A DNA stretch of 64,000 nucleotides. Source: an uncultured Clostridia bacterium (lineage in GTDB: Bacteria > Bacillota > Clostridia > Christensenellales > UBA1242). A program made the translations under genes and the position numbers. The notes under the pieces are model-generated. The model was not told where the DNA came from, did no database searches, and saw only the letters and a program-made list of their open reading frames with translations. The stretch covers positions 558,001-622,000 of the forward strand of contig CAKVHT010000001.1 of assembly GCA_934754375.1 (NCBI GenBank). Reading direction: 5' to 3'. Shown piece after piece: positions 43,294 to 52,358 of this stretch; position 1 is the stretch's first letter, and each line of letters starts with the position of its first letter.

Positions 43294-44718
43294 TCAATAT
43301 TCATAATAATCAATCATCACTTTTTTAACTTGTGCGGTCTGCTCATTTGAAGAAACTTCAATTGCCAAATTTTTGCAAATGGTTTTAAAGCAAAATTCAT
43401 TGATGCCAGAAGTGTAAGTTGTAAAACTTGTATTTTTACCATCATACTTCAAATTAAATTTAACATTTTGGTCTGCATCAACTTTAAGTTTTGTTATCAT
43501 TCTTGTTTCAGGTTCTGCAAACAACTCGTTGCTTGCCCAAAATTTTGGCAAAGGGTCATCAAAACATTTTGAAGTTGGACTGATTTCGCCTAAACATGCT
43601 TCATGCATAGTGTTAAATGTAACCAACATTTTTTCAAAAACAGGGGTTTTAACTGGCAACAAACAGCCAATATCCACACCCCGCACAATTTGATAAGAAT
43701 AATCGTCCAAATCTACCACAATCAAGGCATTGTTTACATATTCGCCAGTCTCACACAGCATCTGTTTGCCGTCTTTAAAATTCATACGTAATGCCAAATA
43801 ATATTTATTTCCCAATGTTGAAGCGCAGGCACTATCATTTGAAATTGAAAGCATCTCGCCAATATCAATACCTGAATGTGTTACTTTTACACCATTAAAT
43901 TGATATATCCCTTCAACAGTCATAAACATGATTGCATTTGCACCTATACTTACCGTTTCTGTGAAAATTTTTGTGCTAGATTGATAAACTTGACTTACTG
44001 AAATATTGTTTTTCACATAATTGATTTTGGTTATGCCATAATCACGGAAGACATACACATCTTGGTTGAAACAAACAATTTTTCTTGCATAGCCCAAATC
44101 ATCTTCAAGCGAAATATAACCTGAATTTGCACTTATATTACCTATATTTTCAGCATCTAAATCAAGTGCATACCATATTTTAAAGGCAGGCTCTTTGATT
44201 GTGCAAAACAAAACACCGTCATTCATGCACATACTTGTGATAATTGGTGCATTCTTTACTTCATAAGGCGAATATTGCGTTTTCCAAATCAACATCTTGT
44301 CTGAACTTGATAAGATAATAGCATCGCTATCTTTTTGTTTAAATGCCAAACTAATTGGTGCTGAATTAAATTCCATATTATACAACCAATATATGTTTTG
44401 GTCTTGATAAAAAAGTTGATTTAAATATTCCTTTTTGTCATCGCCGTAAAGCAAAATTCTATATTCTGTAATGCCTGTGCGAGGAAAATATTGCTTAAAA
44501 TAAGTGACACCTTTAACTTTTGTTAAATCTGCCCCAGCAATGTTCAAGTTATATTCTTCCATGTTCGTTTTGGTTTTTGGAAATCCTGCCAATTTAACAC
44601 CTAAAGAATTGGATAAAACCTTTGTTGGCTTGTAATTGTAAAATTTTTCAACGCTCATGGCTGTTTCTTTGTCAAAATTTGCAAAACTTTCTATCACAAT
44701 TCTTTTTTTAGTTTTCAT
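43294..44718 (-). CDS. Phage neck/tail hub candidate, beta-rich (P22 gp10-like position)
   Basis: 474 residues from ATG 44716-44718 (AAAGGAG 6 nt upstream; the first ATG is inside the SD gap). Beta-rich with repeated strand-turn units suggesting a propeller, e.g. VYVFRDYGITKI, GIYQFNGVKV. Starts 4 nt inside the end of the adaptor candidate. Position after coat and adaptor and the size fit the gp10-type tail accessory hub of short-tailed phages; this is inference. Confidence 0.55.
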   Translation of the reverse strand: MKTKKRIVIESFANFDKETAMSVEKFYNYKPTKVLSNSLGVKLAGFPKTKTNMEEYNLNIAGADLTKVKGVTYFKQYFPRTGITEYRILLYGDDKKEYLNQLFYQDQNIYWLYNMEFNSAPISLAFKQKDSDAIILSSSDKMLIWKTQYSPYEVKNAPIITSMCMNDGVLFCTIKEPAFKIWYALDLDAENIGNISANSGYISLEDDLGYARKIVCFNQDVYVFRDYGITKINYVKNNISVSQVYQSSTKIFTETVSIGANAIMFMTVEGIYQFNGVKVTHSGIDIGEMLSISNDSACASTLGNKYYLALRMNFKDGKQMLCETGEYVNNALIVVDLDDYSYQIVRGVDIGCLLPVKTPVFEKMLVTFNTMHEACLGEISPTSKCFDDPLPKFWASNELFAEPETRMITKLKVDADQNVKFNLKYDGKNTSFTTYTSGINEFCFKTICKNLAIEVSSNEQTAQVKKVMIDYYEY

Positions 44719-45272
44719 TCCCATCTCCTTTGAGGCATGATAAATGTTTTCATATCTTTCAATGTTTCACATTTTTTGATGTATCGTTGATAAAAATTGT
44801 CAAATTCATCAAACAAACCTTTTGTTAAACAATAATATGCACATAAGCCATATTCAGCCACATCAATGCCAAAATTCTGCAAAAATGAAACATCGTCACC
44901 AAGATTGTTGATATTTGGATAACTTGCATATTCTATATCATAAGTTCCGTCCGCTTCAAAAACCAAAACTCTATTTATGATTTTGAAATCAACCATTTTA
45001 TCTTCAATGCTGGCACTTTCCATGCGAATAAAGTTGTTAATTGAACTTAACGGATATGTTTTGTTAGTTGTTGTGATTTTACAACTGGACAAAACTGGCA
45101 TATAATGCGAACAAAGCTCACGGATTGACAAGTCTGTTAATTTGACAAGTTCAGCAACAGATGTTGCGGATTGTTTTTCAGCATCTGTTTTTGTGCCATC
45201 TTCCAAGATATCCACAACTTCGCCCAAATTGAGCATAACCGCACTGTCTTTTATAAGGTCTTTTACTTTCAT
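44715..45272 (-). CDS. Phage head-to-tail adaptor candidate
   Basis: 185 residues, mostly helical at both ends (LIKDSAVMLNLGEVVDIL, CAYYCLTKGLFDEFDNFYQRYIKKCE) with a beta middle, a pattern of P22 gp4/HK97 gp6-type adaptors. SD AAGGAG. ATGA-type overlaps (4 nt) with both neighbours show translational coupling. Confidence 0.55.
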   Translation of the reverse strand: MKVKDLIKDSAVMLNLGEVVDILEDGTKTDAEKQSATSVAELVKLTDLSIRELCSHYMPVLSSCKITTTNKTYPLSSINNFIRMESASIEDKMVDFKIINRVLVFEADGTYDIEYASYPNINNLGDDVSFLQNFGIDVAEYGLCAYYCLTKGLFDEFDNFYQRYIKKCETLKDMKTFIMPQRRWE

Positions 45273-45598
45273 CTGTTCTCCTTAATTTCTTGTTCTAAAT
45301 GGTCATTAAATTTGTTTAAAATGCTTCTAATTTCAGCATTTTCTTTAATTTGATTATTGTTGTTAATCTGATTTAAAATCAAATTCATATTTGCACTTGT
45401 TGTTTCACGTGTCAGTTTAAGTGTGCGCTCATCTAAAACCGAATAAGGCACACTCAAACAGTACGTGCCGTCAATTTGGGCAGTATTGTGAACTTCGTAT
45501 TGATTTTTTGATGTGTTAAAATATATTTCGTAATTTCTATCAATATGTTTGATTCTGTTTGCGATATCATACACATCATTTTCAATTTTAATTTTCAT
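45269..45598 (-). CDS. Small phage protein between coat and adaptor
   Basis: 109 residues; beta-rich N-terminal half and a helical, charged C-terminal half with an asparagine-rich linker. SD GAGGGT. Overlaps the next gene by 4 nt. Function unknown; the position would suit a head-closure or decoration protein. Confidence 0.6.
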   Translation of the reverse strand: MKIKIENDVYDIANRIKHIDRNYEIYFNTSKNQYEVHNTAQIDGTYCLSVPYSVLDERTLKLTRETTSANMNLILNQINNNNQIKENAEIRSILNKFNDHLEQEIKENR

Positions 45599-45619
45599 AC
45601 TACCCTCAATAAATTTTTA

Positions 45620-46819
45620 TTATGCTGAACCTTTATCAACAGTAACAACGAATGGATTTGTAACTGTTGATTTGATGTTTGTGAATTTAGCTTGTCCAGC
45701 TGGATGTTCACAAATCAAATCTGCATATTTAACCAAAGTTGCTGTGTAAGCAGGATAGCCAGCTTTTTGACGTAAAATCTTGCCACCTTCTCCCTCAATC
45801 CATTCCCAATCACAAAGTTGATGAAGTGTAAATTTTGAACTATCAAGCATATACAAAGTGTCGTCATCAACAAATCTGTCACTCACTACCGGAATGCCAT
45901 TGAAACTGATTGCACGATAGCCACCTTCAAGCACCGCAACATCAATGTTTCTGCGATAGCAACCAAGATATTCTTGATAAGCACGTTTAACACCTGCCCC
46001 ACAAGTGATGAAGTCAACGTTTGAACCAGCATTTTCTTCCAAAAAGTCAACTGCGGTTTGCAAAATTCCGTCACTGATTTCCTGTTCAGTTGTGCTTTTA
46101 TATGGAGTCAACCATTTGTTAGCAGAGCGGTTTAAACCGTAAAGAGTTTCACTTGAACCAAAGATTGCGCCCAAGCCTGTGATTTCTTGATCTTTACTGC
46201 CTTGAACATAAAATACATCATTCGCCGCAAGGTCAGTTGTTGGAGTTGTGGTAAAACTTACTTTTTTATTAACACGGTCGACATAAGCGATACGCAAACC
46301 TGCATTATCTTTTGTTGTGCCAGTGTAGGTATCAACAACCATGCCTTCCATTAAATTCTTTACACTTGACATTGTGGCAACACCTGAAGCATACGCAGTC
46401 ACTGTGCCAACTGCCCCTGAACCGTCACCATAAAGCATACGACCAAGGTTGAATTTTGAAGCAGTCAACAGCCCTTCCATTTCAGCATTCAAAAGGTCCA
46501 CAAAAGCACCATTGCTATTTGCACTTGCTCTGATTGCTTTGTCACTGATTTCAATTGTCCCATAAAGATTTTTTAAAGTTGTTTTAAATTGCACATAACT
46601 GTTTTCTTTTGCAGTTGGAAGTGTGCCTGTTTCACTGCCTGCACCAACACCACCATTCAAGCCAACCGGCGCCATTTTGATAATATTTTTGCCATATACA
46701 TCAGCTGATGATTGTCTGATTTTTGCAAGCAACGGATTTGTTCTTGTGTTTAATTGATTGCATGCTGCAACCAAATACGCATCTTTAAGCGCATTTTGCG
46801 CTGTTGTTAAATCAATCAT
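45620..46819 (-). CDS. HK97-fold-type major capsid protein candidate
   Basis: 399 residues. Location between scaffold and adaptor, N-terminal helix, GTIEISDKAIRASAN (E-loop/P-domain transition), and the ISFNGIPVVSDRFVDDDTLYMLDSSKF motif near the C-terminus common to HK97-like coats. Strong SD AAAAGGAG. No prohead protease gene is near, consistent with a separate scaffold. Confidence 0.82.
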   Translation of the reverse strand: MIDLTTAQNALKDAYLVAACNQLNTRTNPLLAKIRQSSADVYGKNIIKMAPVGLNGGVGAGSETGTLPTAKENSYVQFKTTLKNLYGTIEISDKAIRASANSNGAFVDLLNAEMEGLLTASKFNLGRMLYGDGSGAVGTVTAYASGVATMSSVKNLMEGMVVDTYTGTTKDNAGLRIAYVDRVNKKVSFTTTPTTDLAANDVFYVQGSKDQEITGLGAIFGSSETLYGLNRSANKWLTPYKSTTEQEISDGILQTAVDFLEENAGSNVDFITCGAGVKRAYQEYLGCYRRNIDVAVLEGGYRAISFNGIPVVSDRFVDDDTLYMLDSSKFTLHQLCDWEWIEGEGGKILRQKAGYPAYTATLVKYADLICEHPAGQAKFTNIKSTVTNPFVVTVDKGSA

Positions 46820-47200
46820 ATTTTTCTCCTTTTTTATTATTTTTGCTAAAAATTAATTTGATATATTTTTTTAATATCAAATAAACAATTAAATGTTAAT
46901 TTTTCATATATTTAATTAAAAATTGATTTTATTTTTTATAAATAATTTAAAACTTAATAAAAATATCTATTTTTTTTAAAATAATTAATAAAATATCAAA
47001 TTTTTTAATAGAAAATTAACCGAAATATTAATTTCTTAATGAAAAATTAATTAAAATATTGATTTTTTTGTTAAAAATTAATTAAAAGCACGTATTTTTA
47101 AGCATTTTTTATATAATTTTTAATAAATTATAAATTTTTTTATTGATTTTGATACTTATCAATTTATTTCAAAATTAATTAGTTATTAAACAATTATTTA
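46820..47200 (-). other. Extremely AT-rich gap inside the phage operon
   Basis: 381 bp almost free of G and C, with repeated AAAATTAATT-like and TTTTTTAAAA stretches and no ORF. Could hold a promoter for the coat gene (the most abundant product) or be the scar of a lost gene. Confidence 0.6.
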
Positions 47201-47752
47201 TTATTTTTGTTTAATAATTGTTTTTGCCAACTTACCGGCTTCTGCAATAGTTGACGGAATTGTTGGTTTTGATAAAAGGATATTGCCATTACTTTCCAAC
47301 TTGATTGGTGATGATTGAGTTATTTTTGACAGATAATCTTTGATGATTTTATCTTTGATATCTGCATTTGAAAAAATATAATTATTCAAAAATTCACTAT
47401 CGTTAGCATAGTCTTCAGCACACTTGTAGTTTTTGGCAATAATCTTAACACTTTCTTCTGCTAGGTCAGCATTTTCAGTGTTTGTTAAAGTTTCTTTTAG
47501 AGCGCTACTAAAAGGTTTAACAATGTCAAATTTTGCTACAAACTCATTAACCTTTTTATCAATTTCTGCTTGACGAACTTGTTGTTTTGTTGCCATTTCA
47601 TTTTGTGTTTCAATCTCCGCCAAACGTTGACTTTTTTTGGTAAATTCTGCTTCAAGATTGTTGTAGGCCTTAAGCAAACTTTCAGCATCTTTAAATTTAC
47701 CAAATTCTTCTTTGGAGCCTAAATTTTGTGTAGGTTGTTCCAATTCTTCCAT
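47201..47752 (-). CDS. Phage scaffolding protein candidate
   Basis: 183 residues, charged and mainly helical; coiled-coil between about 30 and 65, basic C-terminal helix (AEAGKLAKTIIKQK) as in coat-binding ends of scaffolds. SD AGAAGGAG; begins 2 nt after the portal stop. Located between portal and coat, the classic place. Confidence 0.7.
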   Translation of the reverse strand: MEELEQPTQNLGSKEEFGKFKDAESLLKAYNNLEAEFTKKSQRLAEIETQNEMATKQQVRQAEIDKKVNEFVAKFDIVKPFSSALKETLTNTENADLAEESVKIIAKNYKCAEDYANDSEFLNNYIFSNADIKDKIIKDYLSKITQSSPIKLESNGNILLSKPTIPSTIAEAGKLAKTIIKQK

Positions 47753-47754
47753 AA

Positions 47755-49605
47755 TTAATCTCCTTCTGATTTTAAATTTTTCTTATGTTGTTCGATATGG
47801 TCTAAAAGTTTAGATTCTATTTCTTTTTTATTTTCTTTGTCTTTTAACTCGCCAGATAACAAGAATGCAATGTGCTGGTCAATGTGCAATTTGTGGTCGT
47901 CAATAGGCAAGATTGAAATTGACTCACCTTTTAGCAACTGCAAATTCTCTTCTCTTGCATGATTGATTTGCAATTCGCACAAATCCACTGTATTCTCCCA
48001 CATACCAAAGCCTAAAAGGTCAAGGCATTTTTTGCGCATCGTTTGGCTAAATTTGCCATCTTGGTCAAACATTAAGCCTTTGCTTATAAGGTCAAACAGC
48101 ATGGTTCTGCGTTGAACAAGCGAATCCATTGCATCTGTTGATGTGTCAAACACAACATCATCACTGCATATCTCATTTTGATTCCAATAATGCATTTCAA
48201 CACTTCCACCCGCCCCACTGATTTTTAGCAATCTTGGCAAAACAGCATATTGTTTGTATAGCCTTAAGATATATTTAGCAACAGTTTTGATTGCAAGTTG
48301 TGTGCTATCAATTGCTGTGGCAAGCCTTGTATTATCTTGCTCAGCAAGCAATTCAAGTGCAACACCAGACATATTTGTGTATTGAGCAACCGACTTTGAC
48401 ATCATATCGCTCACACCGGATATGGTTTTAAACTCGTCAAGAAGGCGTTCTTCTTCAGCATCAAAATCAATCGCAGATTTTGGATTCTGCATTATTTCTG
48501 GCATTTTGCTTCCTTGCCTATATACCAAAACTTTGCCAGGGCTTAGCCCTTCAAGTTCCAAAGCATCAGTATCAACACTGCCATCTTCAACAGCCAAAAC
48601 GTTCATAACTGTACGGTTGAAATATTCATGTTTTCGATTTCTCACTGCATTATAAGCCCTTTGCAATGGTATCAATCTATCAACAACACTTACACCAAAA
48701 AAACTGCCTGGCATATAGTTTGATATTTGTTTAACAAATGGAAATGTCCTGCCATCAAGTTCATCATTTAAATATGGCAAATTTCCATCAAAAAGCAATT
48801 TGCCACCAGCAACCACAGTCAATCGTCCGTTTGGAAGATTTTTGCACGGACGGATATATCTTTCAATCAAAACACAGTGATGTGACAGTTCTATATTAGC
48901 CACCTTATTTATATGAGCATTATACCCAAGCCCACCTAGATTGTTTGTTGTGCTATCTAAAGTGAAAGCATGCACATCTTCTGCGTCAACATCAATGCCC
49001 CACTCAGTGCGCACTTGGTCTATATCAACCGCCCTTGCTTGAATGATTGAATTTATATCTTCTAATCTTTCGCAAGACAAATTGTCTGGAAAGATTTCAA
49101 AAGGCGAAACAACTTCAATTTGAACATCGCCCTCTTTGATTTTGTTGCCAGCATCATCTGTTGCAACCATTTTGCCAGAATTTGTGTTCCAAATCACTTT
49201 GTAAAATGCTGTTCCGCAAAGTTCACTCCAAGTTGTTGCTGTTTTTTGGATATCAACCAAGTTTAATCTATTGCTAACTGAAGATAAGATTTGTTTGCTC
49301 AATTTAGCACTTTCAAAATCAGATTCTTCCATACTTGCTGGAACGACTGTGACATTTGGCATACTTGATGAAATTTTAGATATTCTTGTTTCAACAATAG
49401 GTGCAATTTGATTAAACACTTCTTTTTCTTGCCAAAAATATTGTTTTTCATCTTCTCTAACTGAACCATTTGACGCAATGTAACTGTATTGATTGCCCAT
49501 CATAAAATTGATGTTTAGTTGCCATTGCATTTCCAAACTTTTGCGTGCTTCTCTCCTTAAATTATAATCTTTTACAACGTCCTCAACTATCTTATTAACC
49601 TTCAT
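47755..49605 (-). CDS. Phage portal protein, long P22-like type
   Basis: 616 residues, the long size class of P22-like portals. YNLRREARKSLEMQWQLNINFMMGNQY near the N-terminus, PFEIFPDNLS, and a wing/stem/crown order ending in a helical barrel with EQHKKNLK. SD GGGAGG; overlaps the zinc-finger gene by 16 nt. Packages DNA and joins head to neck. Confidence 0.85.
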   Translation of the reverse strand: MKVNKIVEDVVKDYNLRREARKSLEMQWQLNINFMMGNQYSYIASNGSVREDEKQYFWQEKEVFNQIAPIVETRISKISSSMPNVTVVPASMEESDFESAKLSKQILSSVSNRLNLVDIQKTATTWSELCGTAFYKVIWNTNSGKMVATDDAGNKIKEGDVQIEVVSPFEIFPDNLSCERLEDINSIIQARAVDIDQVRTEWGIDVDAEDVHAFTLDSTTNNLGGLGYNAHINKVANIELSHHCVLIERYIRPCKNLPNGRLTVVAGGKLLFDGNLPYLNDELDGRTFPFVKQISNYMPGSFFGVSVVDRLIPLQRAYNAVRNRKHEYFNRTVMNVLAVEDGSVDTDALELEGLSPGKVLVYRQGSKMPEIMQNPKSAIDFDAEEERLLDEFKTISGVSDMMSKSVAQYTNMSGVALELLAEQDNTRLATAIDSTQLAIKTVAKYILRLYKQYAVLPRLLKISGAGGSVEMHYWNQNEICSDDVVFDTSTDAMDSLVQRRTMLFDLISKGLMFDQDGKFSQTMRKKCLDLLGFGMWENTVDLCELQINHAREENLQLLKGESISILPIDDHKLHIDQHIAFLLSGELKDKENKKEIESKLLDHIEQHKKNLKSEGD

Positions 49606-49810
49606 CTAATCCTCCCTTTTTGTATAATGGTTTTATATTTTTAGGCTTCATAAACTTGCCAATTTCGCCATATAAATTGTTCAAGCATTCCGCACATAAA
49701 TAAACATTGCCGTCAAAAACAAATTTTTTATTTACAATCACATAATCACATTTGTTTTTGCACCCACTGGCGTCACACTTTACCCTTATTTTTGCTGGTT
49801 GAACTGTCAC
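49595..49810 (-). CDS. Small zinc-ribbon-like phage protein
   Basis: 71 residues. GTG at 49808-49810 is preferred, 7 nt after AAAGGAG; an ATG 6 nt upstream is too close. Cysteines CDASGCKNKC and CAEC make a four- to five-Cys zinc site. Overlaps both neighbours, which is unusual: 38 nt with the upstream gene and 11-16 nt with portal. Role unknown. Confidence 0.65.
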   Translation of the reverse strand: MTVQPAKIRVKCDASGCKNKCDYVIVNKKFVFDGNVYLCAECLNNLYGEIGKFMKPKNIKPLYKKGGLDEG

Positions 49811-50090
49811 TTTCATTCTCCTTTAATTGTTTTAATAGTCTTTGTTTTGTATTTTCCAATTCTTCATCTGTAAGCTGGCTATAATTTGTTTTGTCCTCTG
49901 TTTTTTGATACAACAATTTGATAATATCAGTGTTTGGAGGAACGGTTTTTTCCACCATTTTTTGCTTTACAAGTTTCATTTGTCCAGTATCTTCATCAAG
50001 CACATATTCACTTGTTGTTTCAGTCAATTTAAGCCCAGTAACACATTGTTTGATTGCTTTTATTGTTGTTGCATCAAGCAAATTTTGCAT
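49773..50090 (-). CDS. Small protein next to the terminase
   Basis: 105 residues, hydrophilic. SD AAGAAGGTG overlaps the terL stop; ATG lies 4 nt later. LTDEELENTKQRLLKQL is a helical end. Could be a terminase partner or a phage-structural accessory, but no HTH typical of a small terminase is seen. Confidence 0.6.
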   Translation of the reverse strand: MQNLLDATTIKAIKQCVTGLKLTETTSEYVLDEDTGQMKLVKQKMVEKTVPPNTDIIKLLYQKTEDKTNYSQLTDEELENTKQRLLKQLKENESDSSTSKNKGKV

Positions 50091-50094
50091 AATG

Positions 50095-51522
50095 TCACCT
50101 TCTTTTCATCAATTTTATCAACCTCTCTTTTTCACGAGCAATTTCACTCAGTCGCTCTTTTGGTGGTTTGTTTTCTGGCCTTGACATGATATAGTATCTC
50201 AACTCGTCCATGCTGTGGTCGTCAACCTTAACAGGGCTTTCCCCCTTACCCCAACGATAACCTTTCATTTCACGTATCAAATTTTTGCATGTATTAAAAA
50301 TAAACAACTTGCTTTGTCCTAAACTGTTTTTTATGTATGATTTAACACGTTGAATACCCGTAAAAACATCTTTATTTACGTTTGTGTTTACAAGTATGCC
50401 GTAATCATAAAACAAATCAGCCACACTTTTTCTTGATGCCAAGGTTGTTTGATTTGCAGCACTATCAATCAATGATTCAATCATTCCGTTAGTGTTTCTA
50501 TGCCAATGAAGCTTATCAGATATCTCATGAATACGCTCACTGTGAAAACTTATATCTTTGTCTCTATCATAATGCTCCGCCACCACATAGATATTTCCAT
50601 CATAATCCACCGCATACCAATGGCATGAAAGCGGATTTTTAAGCCCTGGGTCAATTGATAACTTGTCCTGCCAATCATAAGGTATTTCAAAAGGCTCAAT
50701 CACATTTACATTTTCATCAAACTCTGGATAAATTCTGCCACCTGCGTCCATAAATTCGCCATGCTCACGAGAGCGAAGTTCGTCTTGCGACATGCTTGCT
50801 TTCATTGCATCTATTGCTTGTTTACTGATATAAGGATTATCTTGCCAAGAGATAAATTCACACCACACATTAGGGTCATTATATTTGTTTAGATACACTT
50901 CATCATAAACATAAGTCATGCCTTTTAATGGTGTCATTGTTGCAAATATATCACCATTTGTATCAAGCACACGCATACGACATTCTTGATATATATCGTA
51001 AGGCGGTTCTTCATCAAACCAAACATAATCTAAACTTGTGCCCTGAAATTTCTCTCTGCCCTGGTCGCAACTTTTAAAACCAATTTTACTGATTGTCCCC
51101 AGTGTGTTTTTTATCAAGATGTAATCTATAATACCGTTTGCGCAACTATCTTTCCTGCCAGACAGCATAACAACATCAACAATCCAATCTGGATTGATAT
51201 ATTTAAGCACTTTGCTTTGGGCAACATCACGCTGAACTTGAGTGCTTAAACTTACAACCCACCCAGTTGTTGCTTTTTGAATTTTTCGATATGGGTGGCA
51301 TGCCCTTGCCATATAAACCACTTCAACTGCGCCACATTCTGTTTTGCCTGTACGATTGCCTCCAAACACCCACCTGTTTTTTTTATCACATTGATGAAAT
51401 GCCAATTGCTTTTGATGTTTGACCTTGCCTGTGTTGTAAAACAGCAATTTATTATTGTCCTTACGTTGTTTTTGTATCGCCTCAATCTCTAAGATTTCTT
51501 CAATCAAATTCATTGTCAGCAT
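50095..51522 (-). CDS. terL: Phage terminase large subunit
   Basis: 475 residues from ATG 51520-51522 (GGGG 5 nt upstream; two earlier in-frame ATG/GTG codons lack an SD). ATPase: Walker A GGNRTGKTE (near 52), Walker B LDYVWFDEEPP (near 165), coupling motif TMTPLKG. Nuclease: SIDPG (near 300) and later acidic residues (DHSMDELRY). Packages DNA into the prohead. First gene of the head operon. Confidence 0.92.
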   Translation of the reverse strand: MLTMNLIEEILEIEAIQKQRKDNNKLLFYNTGKVKHQKQLAFHQCDKKNRWVFGGNRTGKTECGAVEVVYMARACHPYRKIQKATTGWVVSLSTQVQRDVAQSKVLKYINPDWIVDVVMLSGRKDSCANGIIDYILIKNTLGTISKIGFKSCDQGREKFQGTSLDYVWFDEEPPYDIYQECRMRVLDTNGDIFATMTPLKGMTYVYDEVYLNKYNDPNVWCEFISWQDNPYISKQAIDAMKASMSQDELRSREHGEFMDAGGRIYPEFDENVNVIEPFEIPYDWQDKLSIDPGLKNPLSCHWYAVDYDGNIYVVAEHYDRDKDISFHSERIHEISDKLHWHRNTNGMIESLIDSAANQTTLASRKSVADLFYDYGILVNTNVNKDVFTGIQRVKSYIKNSLGQSKLFIFNTCKNLIREMKGYRWGKGESPVKVDDHSMDELRYYIMSRPENKPPKERLSEIAREKERLIKLMKRR

Positions 51523-51584
51523 AATAACCCCAAAACAAGCCAAAAATTGTGAAAACATGTCAAATATAACCAAAATTGTTATGT

Positions 51585-51590
51585 TAAAAT
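51585..51590 (+). promoter_or_regulatory. Extended -10 of the SH3 gene, leaderless type
   Basis: TAAAAT with TGT extension, 6 nt before ATG, no SD; -35 is weak. Confidence 0.6.
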
Positions 51591-51596
51591 TAAGTC

Positions 51597-52358
51597 ATGA
51601 CAGTTTTATGGTGTTTATTGTTTTTTATATCTAACAGTTTTGGTATGCCGGTTTATGCCAGCCAAACATATTACGCACGCATTATGCAAGATGATGTTTA
51701 TCTTTATTTATCCCCTGTTGTGGCTGATGATTATACAAATATACTTTTTACTCTGCCTCGCACATATTTTGTTCAATTGCTGGACAATGCCGGAGAAAAC
51801 TTTTTCAAAGTTAAATATAAAGACTTTTATGGTTACATAAAAAAAGACAAGGTTCAAGCCATTGCGGGAACCCCACAAGAACCTTATCTTGAAGATATTA
51901 ATTTTAGAGTTTTTGCCGAACTCAGCCGAGACATGCGCTCTGTTCCAAGCACAAAAAGTGGGACAAGTTCTCAAGTTGCTTATATACCAAACTTATGCAG
52001 AAATTTGACATATTACGGCTGTATTGTTGGCGACAGTTTGATTGATGGACGCACTGATGTTTGGTATTATTGCAAATATAGTGCCGATAAAGATTATTAT
52101 GGCTATGTTTACAGTGACTTTTGTGACGAAATGCCAAAACAAATGCCTATAAATAGCGAAAATGTTGAATACACCACCGCCCCAACATTTGAACCTGAAA
52201 CAAACAATCAAACCAGTTTGCCAATTCAAAATAAAACAACTGGCATAGTGATTGCAATTTTATCAATACCGGCATGTTTGTTTGTATATTTAATTATGCG
52301 CAGTTCCAAGTTTTCAACAACAAAACACACCAAGCAAAAAGAGGTTATTGATTATTAA
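51597..52358 (+). CDS. Secreted, membrane-anchored SH3-like protein
   Basis: 253 residues. Signal peptide at 1-21 (FGMPVYASQ cleavage); two bacterial SH3-like regions (about 25-85 and 95-180, each with FYGYIKKDKV/YYGYVYSDF ends); a Pro/Gln/Asn linker; a C-terminal helix (218-236) and a short basic tail. Likely binds cell wall. Divergent from terL, tail-to-tail with the regulator at 52359 with zero spacer. Plausible phage- or host-encoded wall sensor. Confidence 0.7.
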   Translation: MTVLWCLLFFISNSFGMPVYASQTYYARIMQDDVYLYLSPVVADDYTNILFTLPRTYFVQLLDNAGENFFKVKYKDFYGYIKKDKVQAIAGTPQEPYLEDINFRVFAELSRDMRSVPSTKSGTSSQVAYIPNLCRNLTYYGCIVGDSLIDGRTDVWYYCKYSADKDYYGYVYSDFCDEMPKQMPINSENVEYTTAPTFEPETNNQTSLPIQNKTTGIVIAILSIPACLFVYLIMRSSKFSTTKHTKQKEVIDY

